In this document: piece after piece, positions 6,476-15,574 of the stretch
Position numbering within the stretch: the stretch's first letter is position 1
How the letters are laid out: each line of letters starts with the position of its first letter
Assembly: GCA_934659445.1 (NCBI GenBank)
Contig: CAKUHV010000003.1
Coordinates: 1-38,303, forward strand
DNA length: 38,303 nt
Origin: an uncultured Oscillospiraceae bacterium
GTDB taxonomy: Bacteria > Bacillota > Clostridia > Oscillospirales > Oscillospiraceae
Direction: 5' to 3'
Made by a program: the position numbers and the translations under genes
The notes under the pieces: generated by a model
Told to the model about the DNA's origin: nothing
The model's database searches: none
What the model saw: the letters and a program-made list of their open reading frames with translations, nothing else

Positions 6476-8488
6476 ATGGACGAAAAGAAAGGGTGTTCTG
6501 CATTGAATCGCAAGCTGACTCAATTGCTCCAGCCCAGTGCCCAGCTGTATTTTCTCTGTCTGATCCTGTTCACCCTGGGTACCTGCTTCTTCAGCCCCTA
6601 TCTGGCTGCGGGGGAGGCCGTGGTGGTGATCCTGCTGGGCCTTTACAACCGCCGCAGCCGCCGGACCCGGCAGAAGGCCATTCAGAAGTATCTGGACAAT
6701 GTGACCGGCAACGTGGAGCAGGCCTCCAAGGACTCGGTGACCAACGCCCCCCTGCCCATGCTCATCTTCCGGCCGGAGAGCGGGGACATCATCTGGAGCA
6801 ACGACCGCTTTCTGAGCATCGCCGGGGAGCGGGAGCACCTGTACGACTCCAAGCTGTCCAGCGTGGCCCCCGGCTTTGACGCCCGGTGGCTGGTGGAGGG
6901 CAAGAGCCAGTGCCCCGGCGAGGTGGCCCTGGGGGAGAAAAAATTTCTGGTGTTCGGCGGCCTGGTGCGCACGGGCAACCGGGGCAGCATGGGCTTTCTG
7001 GCCAGCACCTACTGGGTGGACGTCACAGCCTTCTGCGCCGACCGGGACCGGTATCTGGCCTCCCGCCCGGTGGCGGCGGTGCTGCTGATCGACAACTACG
7101 AGGATCTGATGAAGAACCTGTCGGAGAACGAGCGCTCCGCCATCATGTCCGCCATCAACACCCATCTGGACGCCTGGACGGCGGGCACTCACGGCCTGCT
7201 GCGGCGGCTGGAGCGGGAGCGCTACCTGTTCATCTTCGAGGAGCGGTATCTCCCCGCCATGGCGGAGAAGAAGTTCGACCTGCTGGACCTGGTGCGGCAG
7301 GTAAAGAATCCCAGCGGCATCAACGCCTCCATGTCCATCGGCATCGGCAAGGGGGCCGACTCCTTCCAGGAGCTGCTGCAGCTGGCCAACCAGTCCATCG
7401 AGATGGCCCTGTCCCGGGGCGGCGACCAGGCCGTGGTGCGGGACAAGGAGAGCTTTGAGTTCTACGGCGGCCGCGCCAAGGAGACGGAGAAGCGCACCAA
7501 GGTGAAAAGCCGGGTGATGGCCAACTCCCTGTGCGCCCTGCTGTCCGACTCCTCCAACGTGTTCATCATGGGTCACCGCATGGCGGACAACGACTGCATC
7601 GGCGCCGCCGCCGGCGTGTTCGCCGCCGCACGGAAGCTGGGCGTGCCCGCCCACATCATCCGGGAGGCGGGCGCCGTCCCCGCCCAGGAGCTGGTGGACC
7701 ATCTGGCCGCCCTGCCCGAGTACCGGGACGGCTTCCTGTCCGCCGCCGACGCCAAGGCTCTGGCGGACGAGCGTTCCCTTGTGGTGGTGGTAGACACCAA
7801 CCGGCCGGAGCAGGTGCAGGCGCCGGAGCTGCTGCAGCTGTGCTCCCGTGTGGCGGTGATCGACCACCACCGCCGGGCCGCCACCTACATCGAGGGGGCC
7901 GCCCTGAACTACCATGAGCCCTATGCCTCCTCCGCCAGCGAGCTGGTGACCGAGCTTTTGCAGTGCATTATGGAGCCGGCGGACCTGCTGCGGGCCGAGG
8001 CCGAGGCCCTGCTGGCCGGCATCGTGCTGGACACCAAGAACTTTACCATGCGCACCGGCGGCCGCACCTTCGAGGCGGCGGCCTTCCTCCGCCGCTCCGG
8101 CGCGGACACGGCCGAGGTGAAAAAGCTGTTCCAGAACGATCTGGAGGATACCATCGCCAAATACTCCATCATCCAGAACGCCCACCTGTACCGGGATCAC
8201 ATCGCCGTGGCGGTGTCGGAAAAGCCGGTGGGCCGGGTGATCGCCGCCCAGGCGGCGGACGAGCTGCTGAACATCATCGGCATCGACGCGTCCTTCGTCC
8301 TTGCCCCCGACGGGGATCGGGTGAACATCTCCGCCCGCTCCATGGGGGACGTGAACGTCCAGGTGGTGCTGGAGGCCCTTGGCGGCGGCGGCAATGCCGA
8401 GGCCGCCGGCGGCCAGGCGACGGGCAAGTCCGTTCAGGACGTGGCCCGGGCGCTGATGCAGGCCATCGACCAATATCTGAAGGGGTAA
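6476..8488 (+). CDS. gdpP: GdpP-type cyclic-di-AMP phosphodiesterase (DHH family)
   Basis: The protein has the GdpP/YybT architecture: two membrane helices (about 20-58), a PAS-like domain (about 75-145), a degenerate GGDEF domain (about 165-310, with YLFIFEERYL where GGDEF would lie), a DHH domain with GHRMADNDCIGAA (about 365-377) and VIDHHRR (about 461-467), and a C-terminal DHHA1 domain with GGGGNAEAAGGQ. The family hydrolyses c-di-AMP at the membrane and so tunes osmotic and cell-wall homeostasis. ATG 6476 gives 670 residues but has a weak ribosome binding site. TTG 6503 (MNRKLTQLL), 8 bases after AAAGGG, may be the true start and gives 661 residues. The order gdpP-rplI-dnaB matches many Firmicutes. 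Confidence 0.93.
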   Translation: MDEKKGCSALNRKLTQLLQPSAQLYFLCLILFTLGTCFFSPYLAAGEAVVVILLGLYNRRSRRTRQKAIQKYLDNVTGNVEQASKDSVTNAPLPMLIFRPESGDIIWSNDRFLSIAGEREHLYDSKLSSVAPGFDARWLVEGKSQCPGEVALGEKKFLVFGGLVRTGNRGSMGFLASTYWVDVTAFCADRDRYLASRPVAAVLLIDNYEDLMKNLSENERSAIMSAINTHLDAWTAGTHGLLRRLERERYLFIFEERYLPAMAEKKFDLLDLVRQVKNPSGINASMSIGIGKGADSFQELLQLANQSIEMALSRGGDQAVVRDKESFEFYGGRAKETEKRTKVKSRVMANSLCALLSDSSNVFIMGHRMADNDCIGAAAGVFAAARKLGVPAHIIREAGAVPAQELVDHLAALPEYRDGFLSAADAKALADERSLVVVVDTNRPEQVQAPELLQLCSRVAVIDHHRRAATYIEGAALNYHEPYASSASELVTELLQCIMEPADLLRAEAEALLAGIVLDTKNFTMRTGGRTFEAAAFLRRSGADTAEVKKLFQNDLEDTIAKYSIIQNAHLYRDHIAVAVSEKPVGRVIAAQAADELLNIIGIDASFVLAPDGDRVNISARSMGDVNVQVVLEALGGGGNAEAAGGQATGKSVQDVARALMQAIDQYLKG

Positions 8489-8565
8489 AACCCGAATATG
8501 CAAGCCCACCCGATCCCGGCATCCGGCCGGGCCGGAAAAAGAACCACATTTAGGAGGAAACGAAT

Positions 8566-9012
8566 ATGAAAGTCATTTTACAGCAGGATGTGCGCGGCCA
8601 GGGCAAGAAGGGCCAGCTGGTGGAGATCTCCGACGGCTACGCCCGCAACTTCCTTCTGCCCCGCAAGCTGGCTGTGCCCGCCACCGCCGAGAACATCAAC
8701 ACCATGAAGCAGCAGGAGAAGGCCCGTCAGGCCCAGATGGCCGCCGAGAAGGCGGAGGCCCAGGCTCTGGCCGAGAAGCTGCAGGGCATCCAGGTGAAGC
8801 TGGCCGCCAAGGCCGGCGAGGGCGGCCGCCTGTTCGGCGCCGTCACCAGCAAGGAGATCGCCGAGGCCCTGTCCGCCCAGTTCGGCCTGAACATCGCCAA
8901 GACCAAGCTGGTGCTGGACGAGCCCATCAAATCCTGCGGCGGCTACCAGATCAAGGCCAAGCTGGGCTATGAGATCGTGGGCACGGTAAACGTGCTGGTG
9001 GTCGAGGGATAA
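8566..9012 (+). CDS. rplI: 50S ribosomal protein L9
   Basis: The 148-residue protein opens MKVILQQDVRGQGKKGQLVEISDGYARNF, the L9 N-terminal domain that binds 23S rRNA, followed by LLPRKLAVPAT, a long charged connecting helix (about 41-75) and the C-terminal domain with GGRLFGAVTSKEIAEAL. Length is normal for the family. TAGGAGG lies 9 bases upstream of the ATG. It sits 77 bases after gdpP and ahead of dnaB. The rplI-dnaB gap holds a multi-hairpin repeat, which may lower read-through into dnaB. Confidence 0.97.
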   Translation: MKVILQQDVRGQGKKGQLVEISDGYARNFLLPRKLAVPATAENINTMKQQEKARQAQMAAEKAEAQALAEKLQGIQVKLAAKAGEGGRLFGAVTSKEIAEALSAQFGLNIAKTKLVLDEPIKSCGGYQIKAKLGYEIVGTVNVLVVEG

Positions 9013-9204
9013 TTCAAATGAAGCGGCAAAGCCGCTTCATTTGACTCAAGATGCACGCAGACCGCCCCTCGATTTCTCACGAAAAAGTCGGGCCGGTCTG
9101 CGTGAGAAGTGTCATTTCCGCCGCACATGTCGGCGGAAATGACGGATCAAAGCCTTATTCCGCCACCTGCGGGTGGCGGAACTCCCTGCGGGAGGGCTTT
9201 TTGA
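9013..9204 (-). repeat. Multi-hairpin intergenic repeat, copy 1
   Basis: About 192 bases made almost entirely of hairpins: TCAAATGAAGCGGC/GCCGCTTCATTTGA (9013-9043), CACGCAGACCG/CGGTCTGCGTG (about 9053-9103), GTCATTTCCGCCG/CGGCGGAAATGAC (9111-9143), TTCCGCCACC/GGTGGCGGAA (about 9158-9181) and CTCCC-TGC-GGGAG (9182-9194) running into GGGCTTTTTTG. Read on the minus strand it aligns along its whole length with the sequence at 28428-28613. It lies between rplI and dnaB and is transcribed with them. The last hairpin plus T run could act as a weak terminator on the plus strand. Confidence 0.8.
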
Positions 9205-9239
9205 ATCTATGATCGGCCATAGAAAGAGAAGGTGATCCC

Positions 9240-10595
9240 ATGGCGTTTGAGGAAGATCAGCTGCTGCTGCGGCAGATGCCCCACAGCGTAGAGGCGGAGC
9301 AGGCCGTGCTGGGCTCTATGCTCATCGACTCCCGGTGCGTGCCGGAGGTCATCGATCAACTGCGCCCCGACGACTTCTATCTCCGCCAGAACCGGGAGAT
9401 CTACGAGGCCATCTACTCCATGTTCAACTACTCCATGACCATCGACCCGGTCACGGTGCTGGAGAACATGAAGAAAAACGGCACCTATGACGAGGCCACC
9501 TCCCGGGGCTACGTCCTTCAGCTCATGGACACCACCCCCACTGCGGCCAACGTGAAGGAGTATGTGTCCATTCTGAAGGACAAGACCCTGCTGCGCCGGG
9601 TGGCGGAGACGGCGGGGGAGCTGACCGCCCAGATCCAGCAGGGCACCGAAACGGGCCAGGATATGCTGGAGATGGCCGAGCAGCGCATCTACGCCATCCG
9701 CCAGGGCCGGGCCGCCCGGGGACTGACCCCCATCTCTCAGGTGGTCATCGAGGCGTATGAGCGCCTGAACGAGCTGGCCGCCAGCGACAGCGCCATCCCC
9801 GGCCTGTCCACCGGTCTGGTGGATCTGGACCGGGCCATCTCCGGTCTGAACAAGTCCGACCTGATCCTGCTGGCCGCCCGTCCCGGCATGGGCAAGACCT
9901 CCATGGCCCTGAACATCCTGCTGGAGGCGGGAAAGAAGTCGGGGAAAAACGTGGTGTTCTTCTCTTTGGAAATGAGCCGGGAGCAGCTGGCCCTGCGGCT
10001 GATCTCCAGCGAGTGCTTTGTGGACAACAAGAAGCTGGTCACCGGCAAGCTCACCGACGAGGACTGGGAGAAGGTTGCCGCCGCCGCCGACTCTCTGAAC
10101 CAGTCCAAGATCCTCATCGACGACGACTCCACCGTCACCGTGGCGGACATCAACGCCAAGTGCCGCCGGGTGGAGAACCTGGGACTGGTGGTCATCGACT
10201 ACCTCCAGCTGATGCAGTCCGCCGGGGGCAAGGCCCGCGCTGGGGACAACCGGCAGCAGATCGTGTCCGACATCTCCCGCTCCCTGAAGATCATGGCCAA
10301 GGAGCTGAACGTGCCCGTTCTGTGCCTGTCCCAGCTGTCCCGCGCCAACGAGAGCCGCACGGACAAGCGCCCCATGCTGTCCGACCTGCGTGAGTCGGGC
10401 GCCATCGAGCAGGACGCCGACATCGTCATGTTCCTCTACCGGGAGGGGTATTACAACAAGGACACGGAGAACCCCAATCTGGCCGAGTGCATCATCGCCA
10501 AGAACCGCCACGGCGAGACCCGCACCGTAGAGCTGCAGTGGCTGCCGGAGTTCACCACCTTCGGCAACATGGAGTGGCGGCAGGAGGAGTATTAA
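9240..10595 (+). CDS. dnaB: Replicative DNA helicase DnaB
   Basis: The 451-residue protein has the DnaB N-terminal domain (about 10-110, PHSVEAEQAVLGSML), a linker helix region and the RecA-like ATPase core. Walker A is ARPGMGKTS (about 211-219). Other core motifs visible are FFSLEMSREQLALRL, VVIDYLQLM (Walker B), LSQLSRANE, and the SDLRESGAIEQDAD block. It forms the hexameric helicase that unwinds DNA at the replication fork, loaded in Firmicutes by DnaC/DnaI-type partners not seen here. Length is normal and there is no intein. AAGGTGATCCC precedes the ATG. It follows rplI across the multi-hairpin repeat. Confidence 0.97.
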   Translation: MAFEEDQLLLRQMPHSVEAEQAVLGSMLIDSRCVPEVIDQLRPDDFYLRQNREIYEAIYSMFNYSMTIDPVTVLENMKKNGTYDEATSRGYVLQLMDTTPTAANVKEYVSILKDKTLLRRVAETAGELTAQIQQGTETGQDMLEMAEQRIYAIRQGRAARGLTPISQVVIEAYERLNELAASDSAIPGLSTGLVDLDRAISGLNKSDLILLAARPGMGKTSMALNILLEAGKKSGKNVVFFSLEMSREQLALRLISSECFVDNKKLVTGKLTDEDWEKVAAAADSLNQSKILIDDDSTVTVADINAKCRRVENLGLVVIDYLQLMQSAGGKARAGDNRQQIVSDISRSLKIMAKELNVPVLCLSQLSRANESRTDKRPMLSDLRESGAIEQDADIVMFLYREGYYNKDTENPNLAECIIAKNRHGETRTVELQWLPEFTTFGNMEWRQEEY

Positions 10596-10631
10596 GGCTC
10601 CTCCGCAGAAAAATCCCGCAATAAACCGCAG

Positions 10632-10650
10632 GGGCGGATATTATCCGCCC
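10632..10650. repeat. Short hairpin in the dnaB-tilS gap
   Basis: GGGCGGAT and ATCCGCCC pair across a 3-base loop (ATT). It lies in the 176-base gap after dnaB, inside a larger pairing of CCGCAGGG (about 10626) with CCCTGCGG (about 10678). No T run follows on either strand, so I do not call it a terminator. Nothing else was recognised in the gap. Confidence 0.45.
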
Positions 10651-10771
10651 GCCCTTACGGAACGCCCCCTCATACTGCCCTGCGGGTTCAAATCCAAGCC
10701 CCCCCTTGGGGCGACCTCAAATCTTTCCGGCAGGGATATGCTCCCTGCTCCCGCCGAAGGGTGGATCTATT

Positions 10772-12223
10772 ATGCTGGAGCCGGCAGAGAAGCTGATCGC
10801 AGAATACAAGATGCTGCCCCCGGGGACAAAGGTGCTGTGCGCCCTGTCCGGGGGGTCAGACTCCGTATGTCTGCTGCACCTTCTGTACCGGCTGCGGCGC
10901 AGGCTGGACATCCGGGTGGCCGCCGCCCACTACAACCACTGTCTGCGGGGGGCGGAGTCTGACCGGGACGAGCAGTTCGTCCGGGAGTTCGTGGCCCAGT
11001 GCTGCGGCCCCGACCGCAGCCCCGGCCCCCTGGGCGTGGCCCAGCCCCTGCCGGATGTAGAGCTGACCGTGGGCCGGGGGGACGTGGCCGCCCGGGCGGC
11101 CCAGACCAAACAGGGCATCGAGGAGACCGCCCGGCAGATGCGATACGACTTCCTTCAGCAGGCGGCCCGGGAGCTGGACTGCACCGTGATCGCCACCGCC
11201 CACAACGCCGACGACAACGCAGAGACGGTGCTGCTGCACCTGATGCGGGGCACAGGGCTGCGGGGGCTGGGGGGCATCCCCCCGGTGCGGGACAACATCG
11301 TCCGCCCCCTGCTGACCACCACCCGGGAGGAGATCGAGGCCTACCTCCGCGCCCAGGGGCTGCCCTGGGTAGAGGACAGCACCAACCGCAGCGACCGGTA
11401 TCTCCGCAACCGGGTGCGCCACCAGGTGATCCCCGTTCTGCGCCGCGCCGCTCCCGACTTCGACCGCAGGCTGATCGAATGCTCCGCCGCGATCCGGAAG
11501 GACGAGAGCTATCTGGAGCAGCTGGCCGGTCAGGCCGTCTCCGGCGCGTTGGAAGAAAGCGGCCGTCTGACCCTCTCTGCTGCCGCAGTGGGGCGGCAGG
11601 CTGACCCCATCGCCCTGCGGTGCGCCCGCCTGCTGATGACCCGGGCCCGTAACGGCGACAGCCGCTGCACCGCCGCCCACCTGCGGGCCCTGGTGGGGCT
11701 GTGCCGCAGTGATGACCCCTCCGCCCGTATCGACCTGCCCGGAGATCTGACCGCCCGGCGGGAGTACGACCTGCTGGTGCTGGATCAAAAGCCCCCCTCC
11801 CCCCTGGACACAGGGGAGATCGCGCTCCCCCTTCCCGGCGAGACAGACTGGGGCGGCTGGCACATCGCCTGTACCCGGGAGACCTACGCCGGCCAGCCCT
11901 TCGCCCCCCGGGACTTCTGGCTGGACGGCGGCCTGACCGCCCTGACGGTGCGGCCCCGCCGCACGGGGGACACCCTGGCCCCGCCGGGGCGCCATGAGAA
12001 GAGCCTGAAGCGCTGGTTCATCGACGAAAAGGTCCCCGCCCACCGGCGGGAGCAGATCCCTGTCCTGGCGGCGGGGCGGGCCGCGGCCGCCGTGTGCGGC
12101 CTGGGCCCCGACCGGCGGCATATCCCGGCGGTGGGGAGCGCCGCCTGGCACGTCATTCTGACCGAGAGACAGTCCCCGTCCCCATCCGGGGCAGGCGGAA
12201 ATAAAAGTCAAACACGAAAGTGA
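10772..12223 (+). CDS. tilS: tRNA(Ile)-lysidine synthetase
   Basis: The enzyme attaches lysine to the wobble C34 of tRNA-Ile(CAU), switching its reading from AUG to AUA. The PP-loop ALSGGSDSVCLLHLL is at about 24-38, followed by AAHYNHCLRGAESDRDE and ATAHNADDNAETVLLHL, the N-type ATP pyrophosphatase motifs. The C-terminal TilS domain contains RPRRTGDTL and KSLKRWFIDEKVP. I start at ATG 10772 (MLEPAEKLIAEYKMLPPG), with GAAGGGTGG upstream, giving 483 residues. An upstream in-frame TTG would add 22 unlikely residues. The stop at 12221-12223 lies 11 bases before the hpt start, and the order tilS-hpt-ftsH is conserved in Firmicutes, so the three form an operon. Confidence 0.95.
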   Translation: MLEPAEKLIAEYKMLPPGTKVLCALSGGSDSVCLLHLLYRLRRRLDIRVAAAHYNHCLRGAESDRDEQFVREFVAQCCGPDRSPGPLGVAQPLPDVELTVGRGDVAARAAQTKQGIEETARQMRYDFLQQAARELDCTVIATAHNADDNAETVLLHLMRGTGLRGLGGIPPVRDNIVRPLLTTTREEIEAYLRAQGLPWVEDSTNRSDRYLRNRVRHQVIPVLRRAAPDFDRRLIECSAAIRKDESYLEQLAGQAVSGALEESGRLTLSAAAVGRQADPIALRCARLLMTRARNGDSRCTAAHLRALVGLCRSDDPSARIDLPGDLTARREYDLLVLDQKPPSPLDTGEIALPLPGETDWGGWHIACTRETYAGQPFAPRDFWLDGGLTALTVRPRRTGDTLAPPGRHEKSLKRWFIDEKVPAHRREQIPVLAAGRAAAAVCGLGPDRRHIPAVGSAAWHVILTERQSPSPSGAGGNKSQTRK

Positions 12224-12234
12224 GAGGAAACACT

Positions 12235-12777
12235 ATGCTGGAGAAAAACATTGAAAAGGTCCTGCTGACTGAAGATCAGCTGGAGCAGCGCATCAGGGAG
12301 CTGGGCGCTGAGATCACCCGGGACTATCAGGGGAAGGAGCTTGTGCTGGCGGCAGTACTGCGGGGCTCCTATGTGTTCATGGCCGACCTGACCCGGGCCA
12401 TCGATCTGCCCCTGACCGTGGACTTCATGGCCGTGTCCTCCTATGGCGCGGGCACCGTCAGCTCCGGTCAGGTGGAGATCAAGAAGGACCTGTCCGACCC
12501 CATCGAGGGCAAGGACCTGCTGATCGTCGAGGACATCCTGGACTCCGGCAACACCCTTTACTACTTAATGGACGTGCTGTCCGCCCGGCACCCGGCCTCC
12601 ATCCGCATCTGCACCCTGCTGGACAAGCCGGAGCGGCGGGTCAAGCCCATCAAGGCGGATTACGCCGGCTTTGTCATTCCCGATGCCTTTGTGGTGGGCT
12701 ACGGTCTGGACTACGCGGAGAAATACCGCAACCTGCCCTATGTGGGCGTACTCAAGCCGGAGGTCTATCAGGGCTGA
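12235..12777 (+). CDS. hpt: Hypoxanthine phosphoribosyltransferase
   Basis: The 180-residue purine-salvage enzyme converts hypoxanthine or guanine with PRPP into IMP or GMP. The PRPP-binding motif VEDILDSGNTL (about 99-109) is intact. LAAVLRGSYVFMADL and DFMAVSSYG in the N-terminal half, and GFVIPDAFVVGYGLDYAEKYRNLPYVG near the end, are typical of the family. ATG 12235 follows GAGAGG; an in-frame GTG overlapping the tilS stop would add five residues and is less likely. It is the middle gene of tilS-hpt-ftsH. Confidence 0.96.
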   Translation: MLEKNIEKVLLTEDQLEQRIRELGAEITRDYQGKELVLAAVLRGSYVFMADLTRAIDLPLTVDFMAVSSYGAGTVSSGQVEIKKDLSDPIEGKDLLIVEDILDSGNTLYYLMDVLSARHPASIRICTLLDKPERRVKPIKADYAGFVIPDAFVVGYGLDYAEKYRNLPYVGVLKPEVYQG

Positions 12778-12809
12778 GCCCCTGACCTGCGGGGAAAGGA
12801 CGTGAGCGT

Positions 12810-14687
12810 TTGAAGCGAATGTCGGGACGGGATCTGTCCCTTTATCTGGCCGTGGTGCTGGTGTTCTTTATGGTGGTGAACATGATCCAGGGCATGGACC
12901 GCCAGGACGACCCCAGCTACAGCCAGATCCGCACCTATTTTGAGCAGGAGCGGGTCAAGCGCTTTCAGCTGAAGGACGACACCCTGACGCTGGAGCTGCG
13001 GGGTGAGGGAGACGCCGTCTCCACCGTCACCTGCCAGCTGGGGGACACCCGGCTGTTTTACGACGACCTGCGGGAGCTGATCGACGCCCAGCGGCAGAAG
13101 GGGATCATCGAGGATTACAACATCCTGCCGGGGGTGGAGAGCGCCTGGTGGTACTCCCTGCTGCCCTATGTGGTCACTCTGGGCGGGCTGGCCCTGCTGT
13201 GGTACTTTATGGCGCTGCGCCGGGGCTCCGGCGGGGGCGACGGCGGGCCGGGCCCCAACCGGTTCAGTCGGGCCAAGGCCACCTTTGCCGACGATCTGGG
13301 CAAGAAGGTCACCTTTCAGGACGTGGCCGGAGCCGACGAGGAGAAGGAGGAGCTGCAGGAGGTGGTGGACTTCCTGCGGGACCCGGAGAAGTACACCGCC
13401 CTGGGGGCCCGCGTGCCCAAGGGCGTGCTGCTGGTGGGCCCCCCGGGCACTGGCAAGACCCTGATCGCCAGGGCGGTGGCCGGCGAGGCCGGGGTGCAGT
13501 TCCTGTCCATCTCCGGCTCCGCCTTTGTGGAGCTGTATGTGGGCGTGGGCGCCAGCCGGGTGCGGGACCTGTTCGAGCAGGCCAAGAAGGACGCCCCGGC
13601 CATCGTGTTCATTGACGAGATCGACGCCGTGGGCCGCCAGCGGGGCACCGGTCTGGGCGGCGGCCACGATGAGCGGGAACAGACCCTGAATCAGCTGCTG
13701 GTAGAGATGGACGGCTTCTCCGCCAACGAGGGGGTCATCGTCATGGCGGCCACCAACCGCCCGGACATCTTGGACCCCGCCCTGCTGCGGCCCGGCCGGT
13801 TCGACCGGCAGATCTATGTGGGTCTCCCCGACATCAGGGGCCGGGAGGAGATCCTGAAGGTCCACGCCCGGAAGAAGCCCCTGGCCGAGGACGTATCCCT
13901 GAAGGAGCTGGCCGGGGCCACCGCCGGCTTTACCGGGGCCGACCTGGAGAACCTGCTGAACGAGGGGGCCCTGCTGGCCGCCCGGGAGGGCAAGCCCTAT
14001 CTCACCCGGGAGGCTCTGCGTCAGGCCATGATGAAGGTGATCGCCGGGCCGGAGAAGCGCAGCCGGGTGCAGACGGAGCACACCCGCCGCCTGACCGCCT
14101 ATCACGAGGCGGGCCACGCCGTGGTCATCCACGAGATGACCACCCAGGACCCCGTCCACCAGATCACCATCGTGCCCCGGGGCATGGCCGGGGGGATGAC
14201 CGTGTCCCTGCCCACGGAGGACCGGGCCTATCTGTCCAAGAAGGAGCTGGAGGAACGCATTGCCGTCTGTCTGGGCGGACGGGCCGCCGAGCAGCTGGTG
14301 CTGGGGGACATCTCCACCGGCGCCTCCAGCGACATCCAGAAGGCCACCTCCACCGCCCGGGCCATGGTGACCAAATACGGCATGAGCGACCGGCTGGGCT
14401 CGGTGGCCTATGCCAGCGAAAATGACGAGGTATTCATCGGCCGCACCATGGGCCACACCCAGAACTACTCCGAGGAGGTGGCCGCCGCCATCGACGAGGA
14501 GGTCAAGGCCATCGTGGACCGGGCCTACGCCCGGTGCGAGGCCATCCTGACGGAGAAGCGGCCGGAGCTGGAGCTGACCGCCCGCTACCTGCTGGACCAC
14601 GAGACCATGGAGGCCGATGTGTTCGCCAGGGTCTTTACCGACCCCGGCGCGGAGGAATTCGCCCCCTACCGCCAGCAGAAGGACTGA
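12810..14687 (+). CDS. ftsH: ATP-dependent zinc metalloprotease FtsH
   Basis: The 625-residue membrane protease degrades misfolded membrane proteins and short-lived regulators. Two membrane helices (about 9-24 and 113-133) flank an extracytoplasmic domain. The AAA module has Walker A GPPGTGKT (about 210-217), Walker [12 protein letters not shown] and the second region of homology with [20 protein letters not shown]. The peptidase domain has the zinc motif HEAGH (about 432-436). I start at TTG 12810 ([12 protein letters not shown]) because AAAGGA lies 9 bases upstream; an internal ATG at 12819 is too far from it. It follows hpt by 32 bases and is followed by a 13-bp GC hairpin, so it ends the operon. 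Confidence 0.96.
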   Translation: MKRMSGRDLSLYLAVVLVFFMVVNMIQGMDRQDDPSYSQIRTYFEQERVKRFQLKDDTLTLELRGEGDAVSTVTCQLGDTRLFYDDLRELIDAQRQKGIIEDYNILPGVESAWWYSLLPYVVTLGGLALLWYFMALRRGSGGGDGGPGPNRFSRAKATFADDLGKKVTFQDVAGADEEKEELQEVVDFLRDPEKYTALGARVPKGVLLVGPPGTGKTLIARAVAGEAGVQFLSISGSAFVELYVGVGASRVRDLFEQAKKDAPAIVFIDEIDAVGRQRGTGLGGGHDEREQTLNQLLVEMDGFSANEGVIVMAATNRPDILDPALLRPGRFDRQIYVGLPDIRGREEILKVHARKKPLAEDVSLKELAGATAGFTGADLENLLNEGALLAAREGKPYLTREALRQAMMKVIAGPEKRSRVQTEHTRRLTAYHEAGHAVVIHEMTTQDPVHQITIVPRGMAGGMTVSLPTEDRAYLSKKELEERIAVCLGGRAAEQLVLGDISTGASSDIQKATSTARAMVTKYGMSDRLGSVAYASENDEVFIGRTMGHTQNYSEEVAAAIDEEVKAIVDRAYARCEAILTEKRPELELTARYLLDHETMEADVFARVFTDPGAEEFAPYRQQKD

Positions 14688-14693
14688 GCACGC

Positions 14694-14723
14694 AGCCGCC
14701 CCGGGGAAACCCCCGGGGCGGCT
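14694..14723 (+). terminator. GC-rich hairpin after ftsH
   Basis: A perfect 13-bp stem (14694-14706 with 14711-14723) with a 4-base loop lies 6 bases after the ftsH stop. Only TTATT follows, so it is a terminator with a weak U tract. Confidence 0.75.
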
Positions 14724-14758
14724 TATTCCGGGACAGAATACAAGGAGAAACAGACCCT

Positions 14759-15487
14759 ATGCAGCTTTTGATCGTAGCCGCCCTGGCGGCGGCGGCCGGC
14801 GCGGTACAGAACATCGCCGGCTTCGGTGCCGGCATCATTTTGATGCTGGTGTTCCCCTATTTTTACGGGATACTGGGCGCCCCCGCCCTGAACATCGCCA
14901 TCTGCACCCTGATGACCGTGATGCTGGCCATCCGCTACCACAGGTACCTGCGCCTGCGGGATGTCGCCGCCCCTCTGCCCTGCTTCGCCCTGGCCTCCGC
15001 CCTGGTCATCCCCATCGCAGGGAAAGCCGATCTGCGGCTGCTGGGCATCGCCTTCGGCGTATTCTTCACCCTGCTGGCCCTGTACTTCATGTTCGTGCAG
15101 AAGAACCTGAAGGTCTCCGGCAGCCCCCTGACCGGGGCGGTGTGCGGACTGATCTCCGGGGCGCTGTCCGGCCTGTTCTCCATCGGCGCCCCCACCATGG
15201 CCCTGTATTTCCGGGGGATCACCGAGGACCGGGATCACTACTTTGCCGACCTTCAGACCACCCTTGCGGTGTCTAACGTGATCTCCACCTCCGTCCGCAT
15301 CCAGCAGGGGCTGTATACGCCGGAGCTCGTCCCCCCCACCGTCATCGGCTTTTTCGGCATTCTGCTGGGGCAGTATCTGGGGGGAAAGGTGCGGGGCCGG
15401 CTGAACGCCGACAGCATCAACCGGTTCATCTATCTTATGGTGCTGCTGTCCGGCCTGAATACCCTGTGGAAATATCTGTTGGTATAG
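14759..15487 (+). CDS. TauE/SafE-family membrane permease
   Basis: The 242-residue protein has about seven or eight hydrophobic segments and the family features: an N-terminal helix MQLLIVAALAAAAGAVQNIAGFGAGIILML, a second repeat beginning GAVCGLISGALSGLFSIGAPTMALYF, and GILLGQYLGGKVRGRLN near the end. The two halves with the G-x-G-x-G-x-(G/S) pattern are typical of the TauE/SafE (DUF81) group, which exports or imports small anions such as sulfite or sulfoacetate; the substrate here is unknown. ATG 14759 follows AAGGAG by 11 bases. It stands alone after the ftsH terminator. Its 3' end runs into a palindrome that doubles as its terminator and the promoter region of the next gene. Confidence 0.85.
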   Translation: MQLLIVAALAAAAGAVQNIAGFGAGIILMLVFPYFYGILGAPALNIAICTLMTVMLAIRYHRYLRLRDVAAPLPCFALASALVIPIAGKADLRLLGIAFGVFFTLLALYFMFVQKNLKVSGSPLTGAVCGLISGALSGLFSIGAPTMALYFRGITEDRDHYFADLQTTLAVSNVISTSVRIQQGLYTPELVPPTVIGFFGILLGQYLGGKVRGRLNADSINRFIYLMVLLSGLNTLWKYLLV

Positions 15488-15490
15488 CGC

Positions 15491-15519
15491 TTGACAGAGC
15501 AGAGGAACGATGGTATGAT
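15491..15519 (+). promoter_or_regulatory. Near-consensus promoter of the AbrB-like regulator
   Basis: TTGACA (15491-15496), 17-base spacer and TATGAT (15514-15519), with an extended -10 (TGG before TATGAT). It begins only 4 bases after the permease stop. The -10 box lies inside the left arm of the 15-bp palindrome at 15508-15542. Confidence 0.75.
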
Positions 15520-15542
15520 TTGTTATACAAATCATACCATCG
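15508..15542 (+). terminator. 15-bp palindrome: permease terminator and possible operator
   Basis: Perfect 15-bp arms CGATGGTATGATTTG and CAAATCATACCATCG around a 5-base loop, followed by CTTTTTT. For the upstream permease transcript it is a complete intrinsic terminator. A transcript started from the overlapping promoter (start expected near 15526, inside the loop) would carry only the right arm and would not form it. The arms also cover the -10 box, as an operator would. Confidence 0.85.
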
Positions 15543-15574
15543 CTTTTTTACACCTGTAAGAAGGAGGCTCTCTC

